The notes beneath the pieces were generated by a model. The model had not been told where the DNA came from and searched no databases. It was given only the letters and a program-made list of their open reading frames with translations. Of a stretch of DNA of 64,000 nt, positions 1-7,917 are shown piece after piece. The stretch spans positions 1-64,000 of the forward strand of contig NZ_JXKM01000014.1 of assembly GCF_001885905.1 (NCBI RefSeq). The letters are read 5' to 3'. A program made the translations under genes and the position numbers. Positions within the stretch are counted from its first letter, which is position 1; each line of letters begins with the position of its first letter. This DNA is from Enterococcus devriesei (GTDB lineage: Bacteria; Bacillota; Bacilli; Lactobacillales; Enterococcaceae).

Positions 1-29
1 AGTGGTTTTCAGAACATACAATAAATTAA

Positions 30-65
30 AAAAGCCTTCGCCAAAAAATGGCGGAGGCTTTTTTA
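30..65. terminator. Rho-independent terminator
   Basis: A ten-base inverted repeat (GCCTTCGCCA / TGGCGGAGGC, one mismatch) with a short loop is followed by a run of six T. It probably ends a gene lying left of the window. Confidence 0.75.
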
Positions 66-104
66 TGAGCTACGCTTTTCTCTGTTTTTCAGATGTAGAT
101 AAAT

Positions 105-176
105 GATTACACGAGCGGTATAGCGGAATCGTAGGGGGATGCCGATAAACTCTTTTTCAGTTTTTGGAAAAAGAGT
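105..176 (+). repeat. Intergenic structured repeat, copy a
   Basis: A GGAATCGTA box and a GATAA box are followed by a hairpin (ACTCTTTTTC / GAAAAAGAGT, 8-base loop). The order of boxes matches the copies near 42.2 and 42.5 kb, but the hairpin stem differs in sequence while still pairing. It lies downstream of the minus-strand alkyltransferase-like gene. Its function is unknown. Confidence 0.45.
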
Positions 177-202
177 ACTTGGACTATTACTTTTTTCAAA
201 AG

Positions 203-679
203 TTACAACTCATATAGGAAATCTTGGTAATTGGCAACATAGTAACGAAAATTTTTCCGCCCGCGGCAAACGATCGTGTGGCCTTCGGCTTCAAGTTTTT
301 CTTTTTGAGCCATGATTCCGCCAGGATATTTTGGATTGAGTTCTCCTTTGGCTTTTAGTGTCCGCCAATAAGGCGTTGGATCATTGCCCCGTTGGAAGCT
401 GGCCCAAGCAGCGATTGAGATGAAGATGCCAGCAGTAATGGGTTCGGTAAAGTCGGCAGCATTTTCTTTTGCGAAAAAATCTCTAATAGTACCAACTGTA
501 ATCACTTTTCCATAAGGAATCTTTTTCATCACTGCATCATAAGCAAGTGGTGGAGCGAAATACATTTTTTCTCCGCCGTAACGCTGGATCGTTTTTTTAT
601 CGGTCACGATTTGCATTTTAGGCATTCCTTTGTCTTCATGAAGCATGGCATTAAAATCTTTTTGTTCTTCATTTGCCAT
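203..679 (-). CDS. MGMT-family alkyltransferase-like protein
   Basis: 158 aa. The C-terminal half resembles the DNA-binding domain of O6-alkylguanine-DNA alkyltransferases: YGKVITVG near residues 56-63, then PYWR at 103-106, and a Q-x7-EG stretch near 125-133. In active enzymes the PCHR motif carries the acceptor cysteine; here that position is Tyr, so a direct methyl-transfer role is unlikely. The protein would instead resemble alkyltransferase-like (ATL) DNA-lesion binders, which is inferred from the family. The start was set at the ATG preceded by AGGAGGTGAGTTT. A longer reading of 16 more residues has no ribosome site of its own and would place that AGGAGG inside the gene. It lies 57 bases downstream of the phosphatidyltransferase gene on the same strand. 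Confidence 0.75.
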   Translation of the reverse strand: MANEEQKDFNAMLHEDKGMPKMQIVTDKKTIQRYGGEKMYFAPPLAYDAVMKKIPYGKVITVGTIRDFFAKENAADFTEPITAGIFISIAAWASFQRGNDPTPYWRTLKAKGELNPKYPGGIMAQKEKLEAEGHTIVCRGRKNFRYYVANYQDFLYEL

Positions 680-736
680 AAACTCACCTCCTAGTAATAG
701 TGTAGCGAGAATAAAAATAAGTAGCAATGAGGCAGT

Positions 737-1285
737 TTATTTTTGTTTAAAAAAAGTTGGGCAATTTTTATCTAAGGCAGTAGTAGTTAGAATGATCAAT
801 AATTCTTCAAGGGCTGAAAGCAGGGCTAAAAAAATTAGCAAAGTTCCCCAAAGCTTGATTGAGAGCAATAACAAGGCCAACGGTGTCAAAAATAGCAGCA
901 ATCCGGTAATTTTATTAAGGTATGTGTGAAGGCTGGCAAATTGTCGAAAGCGAAGATAGCCGATAAAATAGCTAAGTCCTCGAATAGACGCCACCAAACC
1001 GACTCCCCACCAAATAAAAGTCGGAAGGTTGATGGTTAAAATAATTCTTAACACCACCGCAGAAAAAAAGAATAAATCTGCGACGCTGTCTAAAAAAGTT
1101 CCCAATTGACTGGTCCAATTGAGCTTGCGAGCCAACCAACCATCTAAGACATCTGTTATTCCCGCGAGAAAATAAAGCGGAAAGAAATAGCGAATGGTGA
1201 CAAAGGGGAGTAAAAAGGAAATGATTATGCGTAAAAATGTTATTATATTGGGAAAGTAAGAAATAATTTTTCCTCCTTTTTGCAA
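737..1285 (-). CDS. CDP-alcohol phosphatidyltransferase family protein
   Basis: 182 aa (TTG start), an integral membrane enzyme with several hydrophobic segments. It carries the full CDP-alcohol phosphotransferase signature D-x2-DG-x2-AR-x8-G-x3-D-x3-D at residues 45-70 (D45, D48, G49, A52, R53, G62, D66, D70). Such enzymes transfer a phosphatidyl group from CDP-diacylglycerol to an alcohol such as glycerol phosphate. It is probably not the housekeeping pgsA, though this cannot be settled here. The start is odd: the AAGGAGG ribosome site falls after the TTG, inside the reading frame. It sits 7 bases before an in-frame ATT (codon 8), so a rare AUU start is possible. Confidence 0.8.
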   Translation of the reverse strand: MQKGGKIISYFPNIITFLRIIISFLLPFVTIRYFFPLYFLAGITDVLDGWLARKLNWTSQLGTFLDSVADLFFFSAVVLRIILTINLPTFIWWGVGLVASIRGLSYFIGYLRFRQFASLHTYLNKITGLLLFLTPLALLLLSIKLWGTLLIFLALLSALEELLIILTTTALDKNCPTFFKQK

Positions 1286-1317
1286 GATAACTTAACTTTA
1301 GTCTCTTCTTAGTTTTT

Positions 1318-1359
1318 TTGACATCTAACTGACATCTAATTGCAATATTTCTGTGCTAT
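1318..1359 (+). promoter_or_regulatory. Promoter region with tandem 11-bp repeat
   Basis: TTGACA at 1318-1323 overlaps the first of two adjacent direct repeats (TGACATCTAAC at 1319-1329, TGACATCTAAT at 1330-1340). A TGCTAT -10 candidate lies at 1354-1359, 18 bases after the CTGACA of the second repeat. The repeats could be an operator for the oxidoreductase gene. Confidence 0.45.
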
Positions 1360-1388
1360 TTTTAAAAAAAGGACTGAAGGAGAAAAAT

Positions 1389-1955
1389 ATGACAACGACG
1401 CTGATTATCGATCATCCTTGGAAAGAAAGTTTCAATCATCAATTATTAAATACGTTGATAGCAGGGTTAGAGGAAGATCAAAAAATCTACAAAGTGATTG
1501 ATTTGTATAAAGACGGTTTTGATCCTGTCATGAAGACAGAAGAGCTGGCTGGTTATCAGAACGGATTGGTTCTTGATCCGTTAGTTTTACACTACATGAA
1601 TTTATTGCGAGAGACAACGCAATTAGTAATTGTTTTTCCGATTTGGTGGTACAGTTCACCAGCAAGTTTAAAGGGCTTTCTTGACAAGGTCTTGCTAAAT
1701 GAATTCGCTTTTTTCGATGGCGGGAATGGCATCCAACCTTTATTGTCGATTGAGTCGGTCGTTGTTTTCACTACCTCGGACCAACCAACGGAAGGCTTGG
1801 AGCAACATTGTACGAGAAGCTACAAGCATCAATTAACAACCACCTTGGAAGATGTCGGGCTGCGAAATATTTCATGGTATCATCTTGGCTCATTGAAACA
1901 GCTAGGTGAGGACGAACGGCAAGCCTATTTATCCTCTGCTTATAGCAAGCTCTAA
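1389..1955 (+). CDS. Flavodoxin-fold NAD(P)H oxidoreductase
   Basis: 188 aa from the ATG preceded by GAAGGAG. The fold is that of the flavodoxin_2/MdaB quinone reductase group: TLIIDHPW near the N-terminus in the position of the FMN phosphate loop, then LVIVFPIWWYSSPASLKGFLDK near residues 80-101, the conserved stretch that packs against the flavin. Members reduce quinones or other electrophiles with NAD(P)H in the cytosol. The substrate is not predictable. Its promoter carries an 11-bp tandem repeat, so it may be inducible. It converges with the aspartate decarboxylase gene over a shared terminator. Confidence 0.8.
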   Translation: MTTTLIIDHPWKESFNHQLLNTLIAGLEEDQKIYKVIDLYKDGFDPVMKTEELAGYQNGLVLDPLVLHYMNLLRETTQLVIVFPIWWYSSPASLKGFLDKVLLNEFAFFDGGNGIQPLLSIESVVVFTTSDQPTEGLEQHCTRSYKHQLTTTLEDVGLRNISWYHLGSLKQLGEDERQAYLSSAYSKL

Positions 1956-1957
1956 AA

Positions 1958-1998
1958 AAGATTTGAAGCTCATTTGACTTGAGCCTCAAATCTTTTTA
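1958..1998. terminator. Bidirectional terminator
   Basis: GATTTGAAGCTCA pairs with TGAGCCTCAAATC (one mismatch). It is flanked by A-run and T-run and sits between two convergent genes. Confidence 0.8.
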
Positions 1999-3576
1999 TT
2001 ATTTAGCCAAAAATTCATCATGATATTCTTTGAGCACTTTGAGGATTTCGTGGCCAATTAGGCGATAATCCTCTGCAGGCAAATTCGCTTCTGAAACCCG
2101 CAACTCACCAGCGATAGCCCCGAAGCCAACGGCATCGATCAAAACGACGCCTTCTTTTTCTGCTAGTGTTTTCAAAAAGTCCATATACTCAAAGTGAGTC
2201 GCTAAGTAATGGCGAAATTCTTTGCCATATCTTTCTTCAGCTAGTTGATAGATATTGACTAGCGTATAATATTTTGAATTCTCTTTGCCATCATCAGTCG
2301 GTAACTGCAAAGCCGCGAATAATTCTTTGTAGCGCTCGGCGATGATTGCACGTGATGTTTCAATATAAGGATCACTGTCGCCAGCTAACAAATGGGTCAG
2401 TGCAAATAAAACTTCCATAATTTGTTGTGGCGTCGATAAACCAGCCGTATGATAGAGACCGATTGAACGGCTGTCAGCAACCATTCGCTCGATAAAAGGC
2501 AGTTTTTCAGGCTCGAGTACAACAAGGTCATAGCGCTTAATCAATTGCGCCCGTTCTTTTTCAGGTAATTGGCGAATCAAACGATCAAAGACATTGTCTT
2601 TGTGGGCTGCGATCAACCCTAATCGCCAACCAGTCGCGCCGAATAACTTAGAAAAGGAGTAGACCAGCAGTGTATTGTAAGGGGCCACTGCGTAAATCGT
2701 TTGAAAGTCTTCAACGAAAGTCCCGTAAACGTCGTCTGTAATGATCATCAAGTCCGGATTTTTTTGAACGACTTCACGAATGGCAGCCAGTGCGTTTGAG
2801 TTCAGTGCTTTTGAACCAGGATTGCTAGGATTCACGATAAACAGAGCTTTGACCTTCGCGTCATTTAAACGGTCGATTTCTTCTGGCAATAAGTCCCAAT
2901 GGTTTTCTTCAGTGGAATGGAGATCGACCTCGACTAATTCGTAATCGGCCAATTCGGGAATCTGTAAATAAGGCGTAAAAATTGGTGTGTTGATGGCGAT
3001 TCGATCACCTGGTTGAATCAACTTATTCGCCTTTAAAGATTGGAAAATATAAACGATGGCAGCGGTTCCGCCTTCAGTAGGAAAAATTTGAGTTTGATCC
3101 GCCAGCTTTGTGCCATTATACAAAGTTGATTCTAAATATTGATTCAAAATAAGTTCGCTGTTTTTTAGCACGCGACTAGGAACGGGGTAGTTATTACCTA
3201 ACACACCGTCAATCAGCTCTTTGACGAGATCTTCGTTATCAATTTTTAGTCCATCTGTGTAGTCTAATATTTCTAGAAGAAAGTGATCTGTTTCAGTTTC
3301 GGCAGTTAAAAAGTGCTTGAAGCGTTTCAAGATCCCCTCTTTTTCTGGGCAGCCGACTAAATCGGCTTGACTAAGCGTTCGCTCAGATTCTTGAACACCA
3401 AATTCGACTAAGCGGTTAAAGGCGAGCCGGGCTTTTTTATTGATCCAATTAGGGTTGCCGCGACCAGCGTTCAAAAAAATATTTTTTCGTTGATTTTTTT
3501 GCGCCAGTTTCAACATTTGATCGCTGATTTCAAAGGAGCCGAGTTGTTCCAATTCATTTACATTTGAAGTATCCAT
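1999..3576 (-). CDS. aspD: Aspartate 4-decarboxylase (bifunctional aspartate aminotransferase)
   Basis: 525 aa, fold-type I PLP enzyme of the aspartate 4-decarboxylase family, whose usual length is about 530 aa, longer than simple aminotransferases. NPSNPG lies at 249-254. The PLP lysine is K310 in SFSKLFGATGWRLG. An extended N-terminal region of about 100 residues is typical of this family. The expected reaction is L-aspartate to L-alanine plus CO2. In lactic acid bacteria this can be coupled to aspartate/alanine antiport for proton-motive force. No antiporter gene lies beside it; the divergent neighbour is a DUF368 protein. Start ATG follows GGAGGTGGTAATTCAC. Confidence 0.88.
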   Translation of the reverse strand: MDTSNVNELEQLGSFEISDQMLKLAQKNQRKNIFLNAGRGNPNWINKKARLAFNRLVEFGVQESERTLSQADLVGCPEKEGILKRFKHFLTAETETDHFLLEILDYTDGLKIDNEDLVKELIDGVLGNNYPVPSRVLKNSELILNQYLESTLYNGTKLADQTQIFPTEGGTAAIVYIFQSLKANKLIQPGDRIAINTPIFTPYLQIPELADYELVEVDLHSTEENHWDLLPEEIDRLNDAKVKALFIVNPSNPGSKALNSNALAAIREVVQKNPDLMIITDDVYGTFVEDFQTIYAVAPYNTLLVYSFSKLFGATGWRLGLIAAHKDNVFDRLIRQLPEKERAQLIKRYDLVVLEPEKLPFIERMVADSRSIGLYHTAGLSTPQQIMEVLFALTHLLAGDSDPYIETSRAIIAERYKELFAALQLPTDDGKENSKYYTLVNIYQLAEERYGKEFRHYLATHFEYMDFLKTLAEKEGVVLIDAVGFGAIAGELRVSEANLPAEDYRLIGHEILKVLKEYHDEFLAK

Positions 3577-3895
3577 TGTGAATTACCACCTCCAATACTA
3601 GCGTAACGTGCATTGATAATTTAGGCAAATAATTTTAAAAATGAAATTGAGGCTAGTTTTTGCGGCTAAAGGGCGGTGTCTTGGTCAAAGTTAGAAGTAA
3701 TTGTCAAAATCTCAAAAATTTCTTTAAGTTTTCGACGTGAGCTTAGTGAGAGGTCTTGCGCCCTTTTCTTTTTATCGGTACACTTGCTAAGGTGAAGCTG
3801 CTGATCATTGGCGGCAGCGCAATAATCGAGAGTTAGGTATTTTTCTGATTCGAGAAATATTTGTTAGCAACGAATTTAGGAGGACTTATTTTTTT
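3577..3895. other. Divergent intergenic region, no gene seen
   Basis: 319 bases between divergent genes. It holds an 8-bp perfect long-range inverted repeat (AAAGGGCG at 3668-3675, CGCCCTTT at 3759-3766) followed by a pyrimidine run, and a small GCTGC/GCAGC hairpin near 3792-3815. No convincing ORF was seen. It probably contains promoters for both flanking genes, but no consensus promoter stood out. Confidence 0.5.
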
Positions 3896-4747
3896 ATGGA
3901 AAACGAAAAAGTTACACAGCCGAATAAAAGCGACTGGTTTTTACGCTTCATTAAGGGAATGTTCATCGGCTCAGGATTTATCTTACCAGGAGTAAGTGGT
4001 GGTGCGTTAGCAGCGGTCTTCGGGATATACGAACGGATTATTTCATTTTTAGCACACATTACGAAAAATTTTAAAGAGAATATTTTATTTTTTATTCCTG
4101 TGGGGCTCGGCGGACTGACCGGTGTTTTCGTTCTTTCTTTTGCGGTTAGTTTTTTATTAGGTCAATTCGAAACGATTATGCTGTGGTTTTTTGTCGGCTG
4201 TATCATTGGAACGGTTCCTGCGTTATGGAATGAAGCTGGGAAAAAGGGCCGCAATACCAAAGATTTGATTATTTTAGCGGTAAGTTTTGTCGTCGGCTTT
4301 TGGTTTTTATGGAAAGGCTCAAGTCTTTTTGGAACCGTGGATCAAAACTTTTTCACATGGATGATTGCTGGGGCGTTGATCGGACTTGGTTTGATTGTAC
4401 CGGGACTTAGTCCTTCAAACTTTTTAGTTTATATGGGCATGTACAAAGCTATGGCTGATGGCTTTAAGACTGTTGATATGGGTGTAATCATTCCGATCGG
4501 AATCGGCGGCTTGATCACTGTTTTAAGTTTATCAAAGGTGATGGACTGGGTATTCAATCGTTATTACGCACCGATGTATCATTTTATTTTGGGAATTGTT
4601 TTTGCTTCGACGGTAATGATCGTGCCGACAGATTATAGCGGAATCGGCTTTTTAGGCTTCATCGGCTGCGCTATTTTATGCTTCCTTGGTGCGGCTTTAG
4701 GTTGGTGGATGAGCCGCTTAGAAGAACGTTATGTACCAGAAGATTAG
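3896..4747 (+). CDS. DUF368 membrane protein (PopT-type undecaprenyl phosphate transporter)
   Basis: 283 aa with about eight hydrophobic segments. Two internal repeats each hold a conserved glycine/proline stretch: LPGVSGGALA near residues 30-39, and GLIVPGLSPSNFLVYMGMY near residues 165-183. This is the DUF368 signature. Members of this family have been shown in other bacteria to recycle undecaprenyl phosphate across the membrane (PopT), so a role in cell-envelope lipid carrier recycling is expected. Start ATG lies 14 bases after AGGAGGAC, a long gap. The gene is monocistronic as far as can be seen, followed by the proS T-box leader. Confidence 0.85.
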   Translation: MENEKVTQPNKSDWFLRFIKGMFIGSGFILPGVSGGALAAVFGIYERIISFLAHITKNFKENILFFIPVGLGGLTGVFVLSFAVSFLLGQFETIMLWFFVGCIIGTVPALWNEAGKKGRNTKDLIILAVSFVVGFWFLWKGSSLFGTVDQNFFTWMIAGALIGLGLIVPGLSPSNFLVYMGMYKAMADGFKTVDMGVIIPIGIGGLITVLSLSKVMDWVFNRYYAPMYHFILGIVFASTVMIVPTDYSGIGFLGFIGCAILCFLGAALGWWMSRLEERYVPED

Positions 4748-4819
4748 AAAAAAATAAAATTTTTACTTGCAATTTTCATGAGAAGTCTTTAATATGGTGT
4801 TAAGCATTTGGAATAGTAA

Positions 4820-5036
4820 TAAATTTTATCGGCAGCAGAGAGTTGATTCACCGTCTGAAAGATCAACGCGCCCACTGGGATTTATGAACCTACCAAAGAG
4901 GATTGTCGTGAAAGCGACACGCGACTCTAGCGTTATTGGAGCTGAAAGTTGGATCAACTAAGTTTGATCAAGCAAGGTGGTACCGCGAAATTATCCGTTT
5001 CGTCCTTACAAATATGTAGGGACGGAACGGTTTTTT
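4820..5036 (+). promoter_or_regulatory. T-box leader of proS
   Basis: The T-box sequence AAGGTGGTACCGCG lies at 4974-4987. A terminator follows at 4995-5033 (CCGTTTCGTCC / GGGACGGAACGG, then a T run). A stem-I-like region begins near 4836. The candidate specifier is CCT at 4889-4891 in a TGAA-CCT-A context, matching proline. Uncharged tRNA-Pro should stabilise the antiterminator and turn on the downstream synthetase. Confidence 0.9.
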
Positions 5037-5069
5037 TATTTTTATTTTCAATTTTAGGAGGATGCGTGA

Positions 5070-6509
5070 ATGACAAACTTACAAAAAGAAGATTTTTCAA
5101 AATGGTATTTACAAACGATCCAAAAAGCTGACTTGATGGATTATTCACCTGTTCGTGGCTGTATTATTTTTAAAGCAGATGGCTGGGAATTATGGGAACA
5201 CATTCAAGAGGATTTCAATAAATATCTAAAAACTCAGGACATTCGGAATGTCTACTTCCCAATGCTGATTCCTAAACATTTCTTGGAAAAAGAAGAAGAG
5301 CACGTTGAAGGGTTTGCACCAGAATTGCCTTGGTTAACAAAAGTTGGCGACGAGCCTTTAGAAGAACCTTACGCATTGCGTCCGACTTCTGAAACATTGA
5401 TTGGTGATGCTTTTTCTAACTGGATCAATTCTTACCGTGATCTTCCATATGAAATCAACCAATGGGCGAATGTTTTCCGTTGGGAGAAAAAGACAATGCC
5501 ATTCTTGCGGACATCAGAATTTTTATGGCAAGAAGGTCATACAGCGCATGAATCAGAAGAAAGTGCTCGTGAACGGACAATGGCAATCTTGGAAGCTTAT
5601 GCGACCTTAATCGAAGATACTTTAGCGATTCCTGTGTACCGCGGACAAAAAACACCGTCTGAACGTTTTGCAGGAGCTGTTGATACGTATTCTGTCGAGG
5701 CAATGATGCGTGACGGGAAAGCCGTCCAAGCAGGAACGTCTCATTACCTTGGTCAAAACTTTGCGGAAGCCTTCGATATCAAATTCTTGAACCGCAACAA
5801 TGAACATGAACATGTTTATACTACTTCATGGGGAATTTCCACTCGTTTGATCGGTTCATTGATCATGGTTCACGGAGACGAACAAGGTTTAGTATTGCCG
5901 CCAAAAGTTGCGCCAACGCAAGTGATCTTAGTTCCAGTTGGACCTTGGCAAAAGAACCCTGAGATCCTAGATCGCTTGAAGGAATTAAAAGCGTCATTAG
6001 CGCAAAAAGATCTACGTGTTCGAATTGATACGACAGACAATACCCCAGGCTTCAAGTTCAACGAATGGGAGCTTAAAGGTGCGGCGTTACGTGTTGAATT
6101 CGGCCCACGTGATTTAGAAAATAATCAAGCCGTTATTAAAATGCGTGACTTAAACGATAAAGAATCCGTGTCCTTAGACGGCATCGAGGATTACATCGTT
6201 GAACAATTAGATGTAATGCAAAAACGTTTATTCGATAGTGCTGTTAAACGTTACGAAGCAAATGAACATACGGATATCGATACTCTTGACGAGTTGAAAG
6301 CTCATATTGAAAAATCAAAAGCAGCTGGCGAAGTACCAGGCTTTGTCTTGATCGGATGGGACGGAACTGAAGAAACCGAAGCGAAGATCAAAGAAGAAAC
6401 CGGCTTTACCACTCGTAACATTCCATTCAATCCACCGGTTGAAAAAACGGTCGATATCGTTAGTGGAAAACCTGCGAAGCATACCGTTTGGATTGCTCGC
6501 GCCTATTAA
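5070..6509 (+). CDS. proS: Prolyl-tRNA synthetase, short archaeal/eukaryote-like type
   Basis: 479 aa, class II synthetase charging tRNA-Pro. Motifs seen: YFPMLIP near 62-68 (motif 1 region), RPTSE at 104-108, FRWE at 136-139 followed by FLRTSEFLWQEGHTAH (motif 2), and a GxxTR-like ISTRLIG stretch (motif 3). The protein lacks the roughly 180-residue editing insertion of the usual bacterial form (about 570 aa). It ends in a Tyr-terminated tail (WIARAY), like the archaeal/eukaryotic-like type. Enterococci normally also have the long form elsewhere, so this may be a second, inducible enzyme. Start ATG follows TAGGAGG. It is controlled by the T-box just upstream. Confidence 0.93.
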   Translation: MTNLQKEDFSKWYLQTIQKADLMDYSPVRGCIIFKADGWELWEHIQEDFNKYLKTQDIRNVYFPMLIPKHFLEKEEEHVEGFAPELPWLTKVGDEPLEEPYALRPTSETLIGDAFSNWINSYRDLPYEINQWANVFRWEKKTMPFLRTSEFLWQEGHTAHESEESARERTMAILEAYATLIEDTLAIPVYRGQKTPSERFAGAVDTYSVEAMMRDGKAVQAGTSHYLGQNFAEAFDIKFLNRNNEHEHVYTTSWGISTRLIGSLIMVHGDEQGLVLPPKVAPTQVILVPVGPWQKNPEILDRLKELKASLAQKDLRVRIDTTDNTPGFKFNEWELKGAALRVEFGPRDLENNQAVIKMRDLNDKESVSLDGIEDYIVEQLDVMQKRLFDSAVKRYEANEHTDIDTLDELKAHIEKSKAAGEVPGFVLIGWDGTEETEAKIKEETGFTTRNIPFNPPVEKTVDIVSGKPAKHTVWIARAY

Positions 6510-6637
6510 TTAAAGAAGCCCGCCACAGAATCACTTTATAAAAAGTTTTCGCAAATACTGTTTAAATCAATCAGCCACCAGTATGCAGGACGGTTAGGAA
6601 TTTAGTTTCCCAAAGGTTGATCTGTGCGGTTATATTC

Positions 6638-6682
6638 TTAGAGTCTGAAGGAATCATTCGTGATTCTTTCAGGCTTGTTTTT
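6638..6682 (+). terminator. Terminator after proS
   Basis: AGTCTGAAGGAATCA pairs with TGATTCTTTCAGGCT around a TTCG loop, followed by a T-rich run. Confidence 0.8.
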
Positions 6683-6770
6683 TAGCTTTTCAATTAGAAA
6701 TACTCTATATACTTTTCATTTTGTTTCTTTTTTAGTATTTTATAGAAAACAGGTAAATAGGAGGAACAAG

Positions 6771-7739
6771 ATGAAAATTGTCGTGCTTGATAGTTACGCG
6801 TTGAACCCAGGAGATTTAAGTTGGGAAGGGTTTGAAAAATTTGGAGAAGTGAACCTCTATGATCGAACCTCCTATACTGACAAACAAGAAATTATTCAGC
6901 GAATTGGAAATGCGGATGTGATTCTTACTAATAAAACACCGATTGATGAAGAAGTACTTCAAGCTGTTCCGCAATTAAAATATATCGGTGTACTGGCGAC
7001 GGGCTATAACGTAGTGGATATTGTTGCAGCGAGAAAGCGAGGGATTCCAGTTACCAATATTCCGTCCTATGGGACAAATGCGGTGGCGCAATTTACTTTT
7101 GCTCTATTGCTAGAAATAGTGAACCAAGTCGGTCTGCATAATCAATCGGTTCATCAAGGAGAATGGCAACGCAGTAAGGATTTCACGTATTGGCACACAC
7201 CTTTAATGGAATTAAGCGGAAAAACGCTTGGCTTGATTGGCTATGGGGAGATTGCGCAAACAGTAGCTGATATTGCAAATGCGTTCAAGCTAAAAATAAT
7301 TTTTTGGAATCATCGAGAAAAGGATTCTCCCGACTGGGTAGAACAAGTTTCATTGAAGGAGCTTTATCAGCAAGCGGATATTATTAGTCTACACGTGCCG
7401 CAAACAGAGGAAACAACCAAAATGATCAATCAAGCCGCCATCAAGCAGATGAAAACGGGTGTGATTTTGATTAATACGGCCCGCGGAGGATTGTTGGATG
7501 AATTAGCAGTAGCGAATGCGTTGAATGAAGAAAAAATCTATGCTTTAGGTGCAGACGTTGTCTCAAAAGAGCCTATGAGTAGAGACAATCCATTATTAGA
7601 AGCTAAGAACTGTTTTCTTACTCCTCATATCGCTTGGGCGCCGATCGAAACGCGAGAACGGTTGATGAAGATTGCTCTAGACAATTTAAGTGCTTTTCTT
7701 GCGGGCGAGGAAAAAAATATCGTAAATAAGAGGCTGTGA
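6771..7739 (+). CDS. D-2-hydroxyacid dehydrogenase (glycerate dehydrogenase-like)
   Basis: 322 aa cytosolic NAD-dependent enzyme. The Rossmann motif GLIGYG is at 154-159. The catalytic set is R238 (TARGG), E267 (SKEP) and H286 (TPHIAW), all present. Overall it is closest to hydroxypyruvate/glycerate dehydrogenases, with the GVLATGYN stretch near 73-80; the exact substrate is uncertain. The start was placed at the ATG after TAGGAGGAACAAG. A longer reading of 37 more residues is hydrophobic nonsense with no ribosome site. Its stop codon lies inside the stem of a large inverted repeat that probably ends transcription. Confidence 0.85.
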   Translation: MKIVVLDSYALNPGDLSWEGFEKFGEVNLYDRTSYTDKQEIIQRIGNADVILTNKTPIDEEVLQAVPQLKYIGVLATGYNVVDIVAARKRGIPVTNIPSYGTNAVAQFTFALLLEIVNQVGLHNQSVHQGEWQRSKDFTYWHTPLMELSGKTLGLIGYGEIAQTVADIANAFKLKIIFWNHREKDSPDWVEQVSLKELYQQADIISLHVPQTEETTKMINQAAIKQMKTGVILINTARGGLLDELAVANALNEEKIYALGADVVSKEPMSRDNPLLEAKNCFLTPHIAWAPIETRERLMKIALDNLSAFLAGEEKNIVNKRL

Positions 7740-7843
7740 CAGAAGTGTTCAGCTTCAAGAAATAAGAAGGAATTTCCGAAAATTGCTCCTCAAATTTTTG
7801 TGAAATTTCGGCTTATTTCCGAAGAAGCTACTTCTGTCACACC
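7736..7843 (+). repeat. Near-palindromic intergenic repeat, long form
   Basis: Ends pair as CTGTGACAGAAGT with ACTTCTGTCACA, then AGCTTC with GAAGCT. The interior holds a second A/T-rich inverted segment. About 35 bases of the right end recur in reverse orientation at 55264-55306. It resembles a miniature inverted-repeat element and contains the stop codon of the upstream gene. Confidence 0.6.
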
Positions 7844-7857
7844 GTTTATACGGAAAT

Positions 7858-7894
7858 AGGAGCTGAGACAAATTAATGTCCCAGCTCCTTTTGG
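7858..7894 (-). terminator. Terminator of aldo/keto reductase gene
   Basis: AGGAGCTGAGACA pairs with TGTCCCAGCTCCT. It lies directly downstream of the minus-strand reductase gene. Confidence 0.75.
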
Positions 7895-7917
7895 TTGGTG
7901 TCTATACGGAGTGCTGA

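Noticed and set aside
1771-1989. Minus-strand 72-codon ORF opposite the oxidoreductase gene
   Set aside because: It is a shadow of a well-supported gene and has no ribosome site.
4949-5131. 60-codon frame across the proS T-box and start
   Set aside because: It lies over the T-box terminator and the proS start, so it is explained by the leader RNA.
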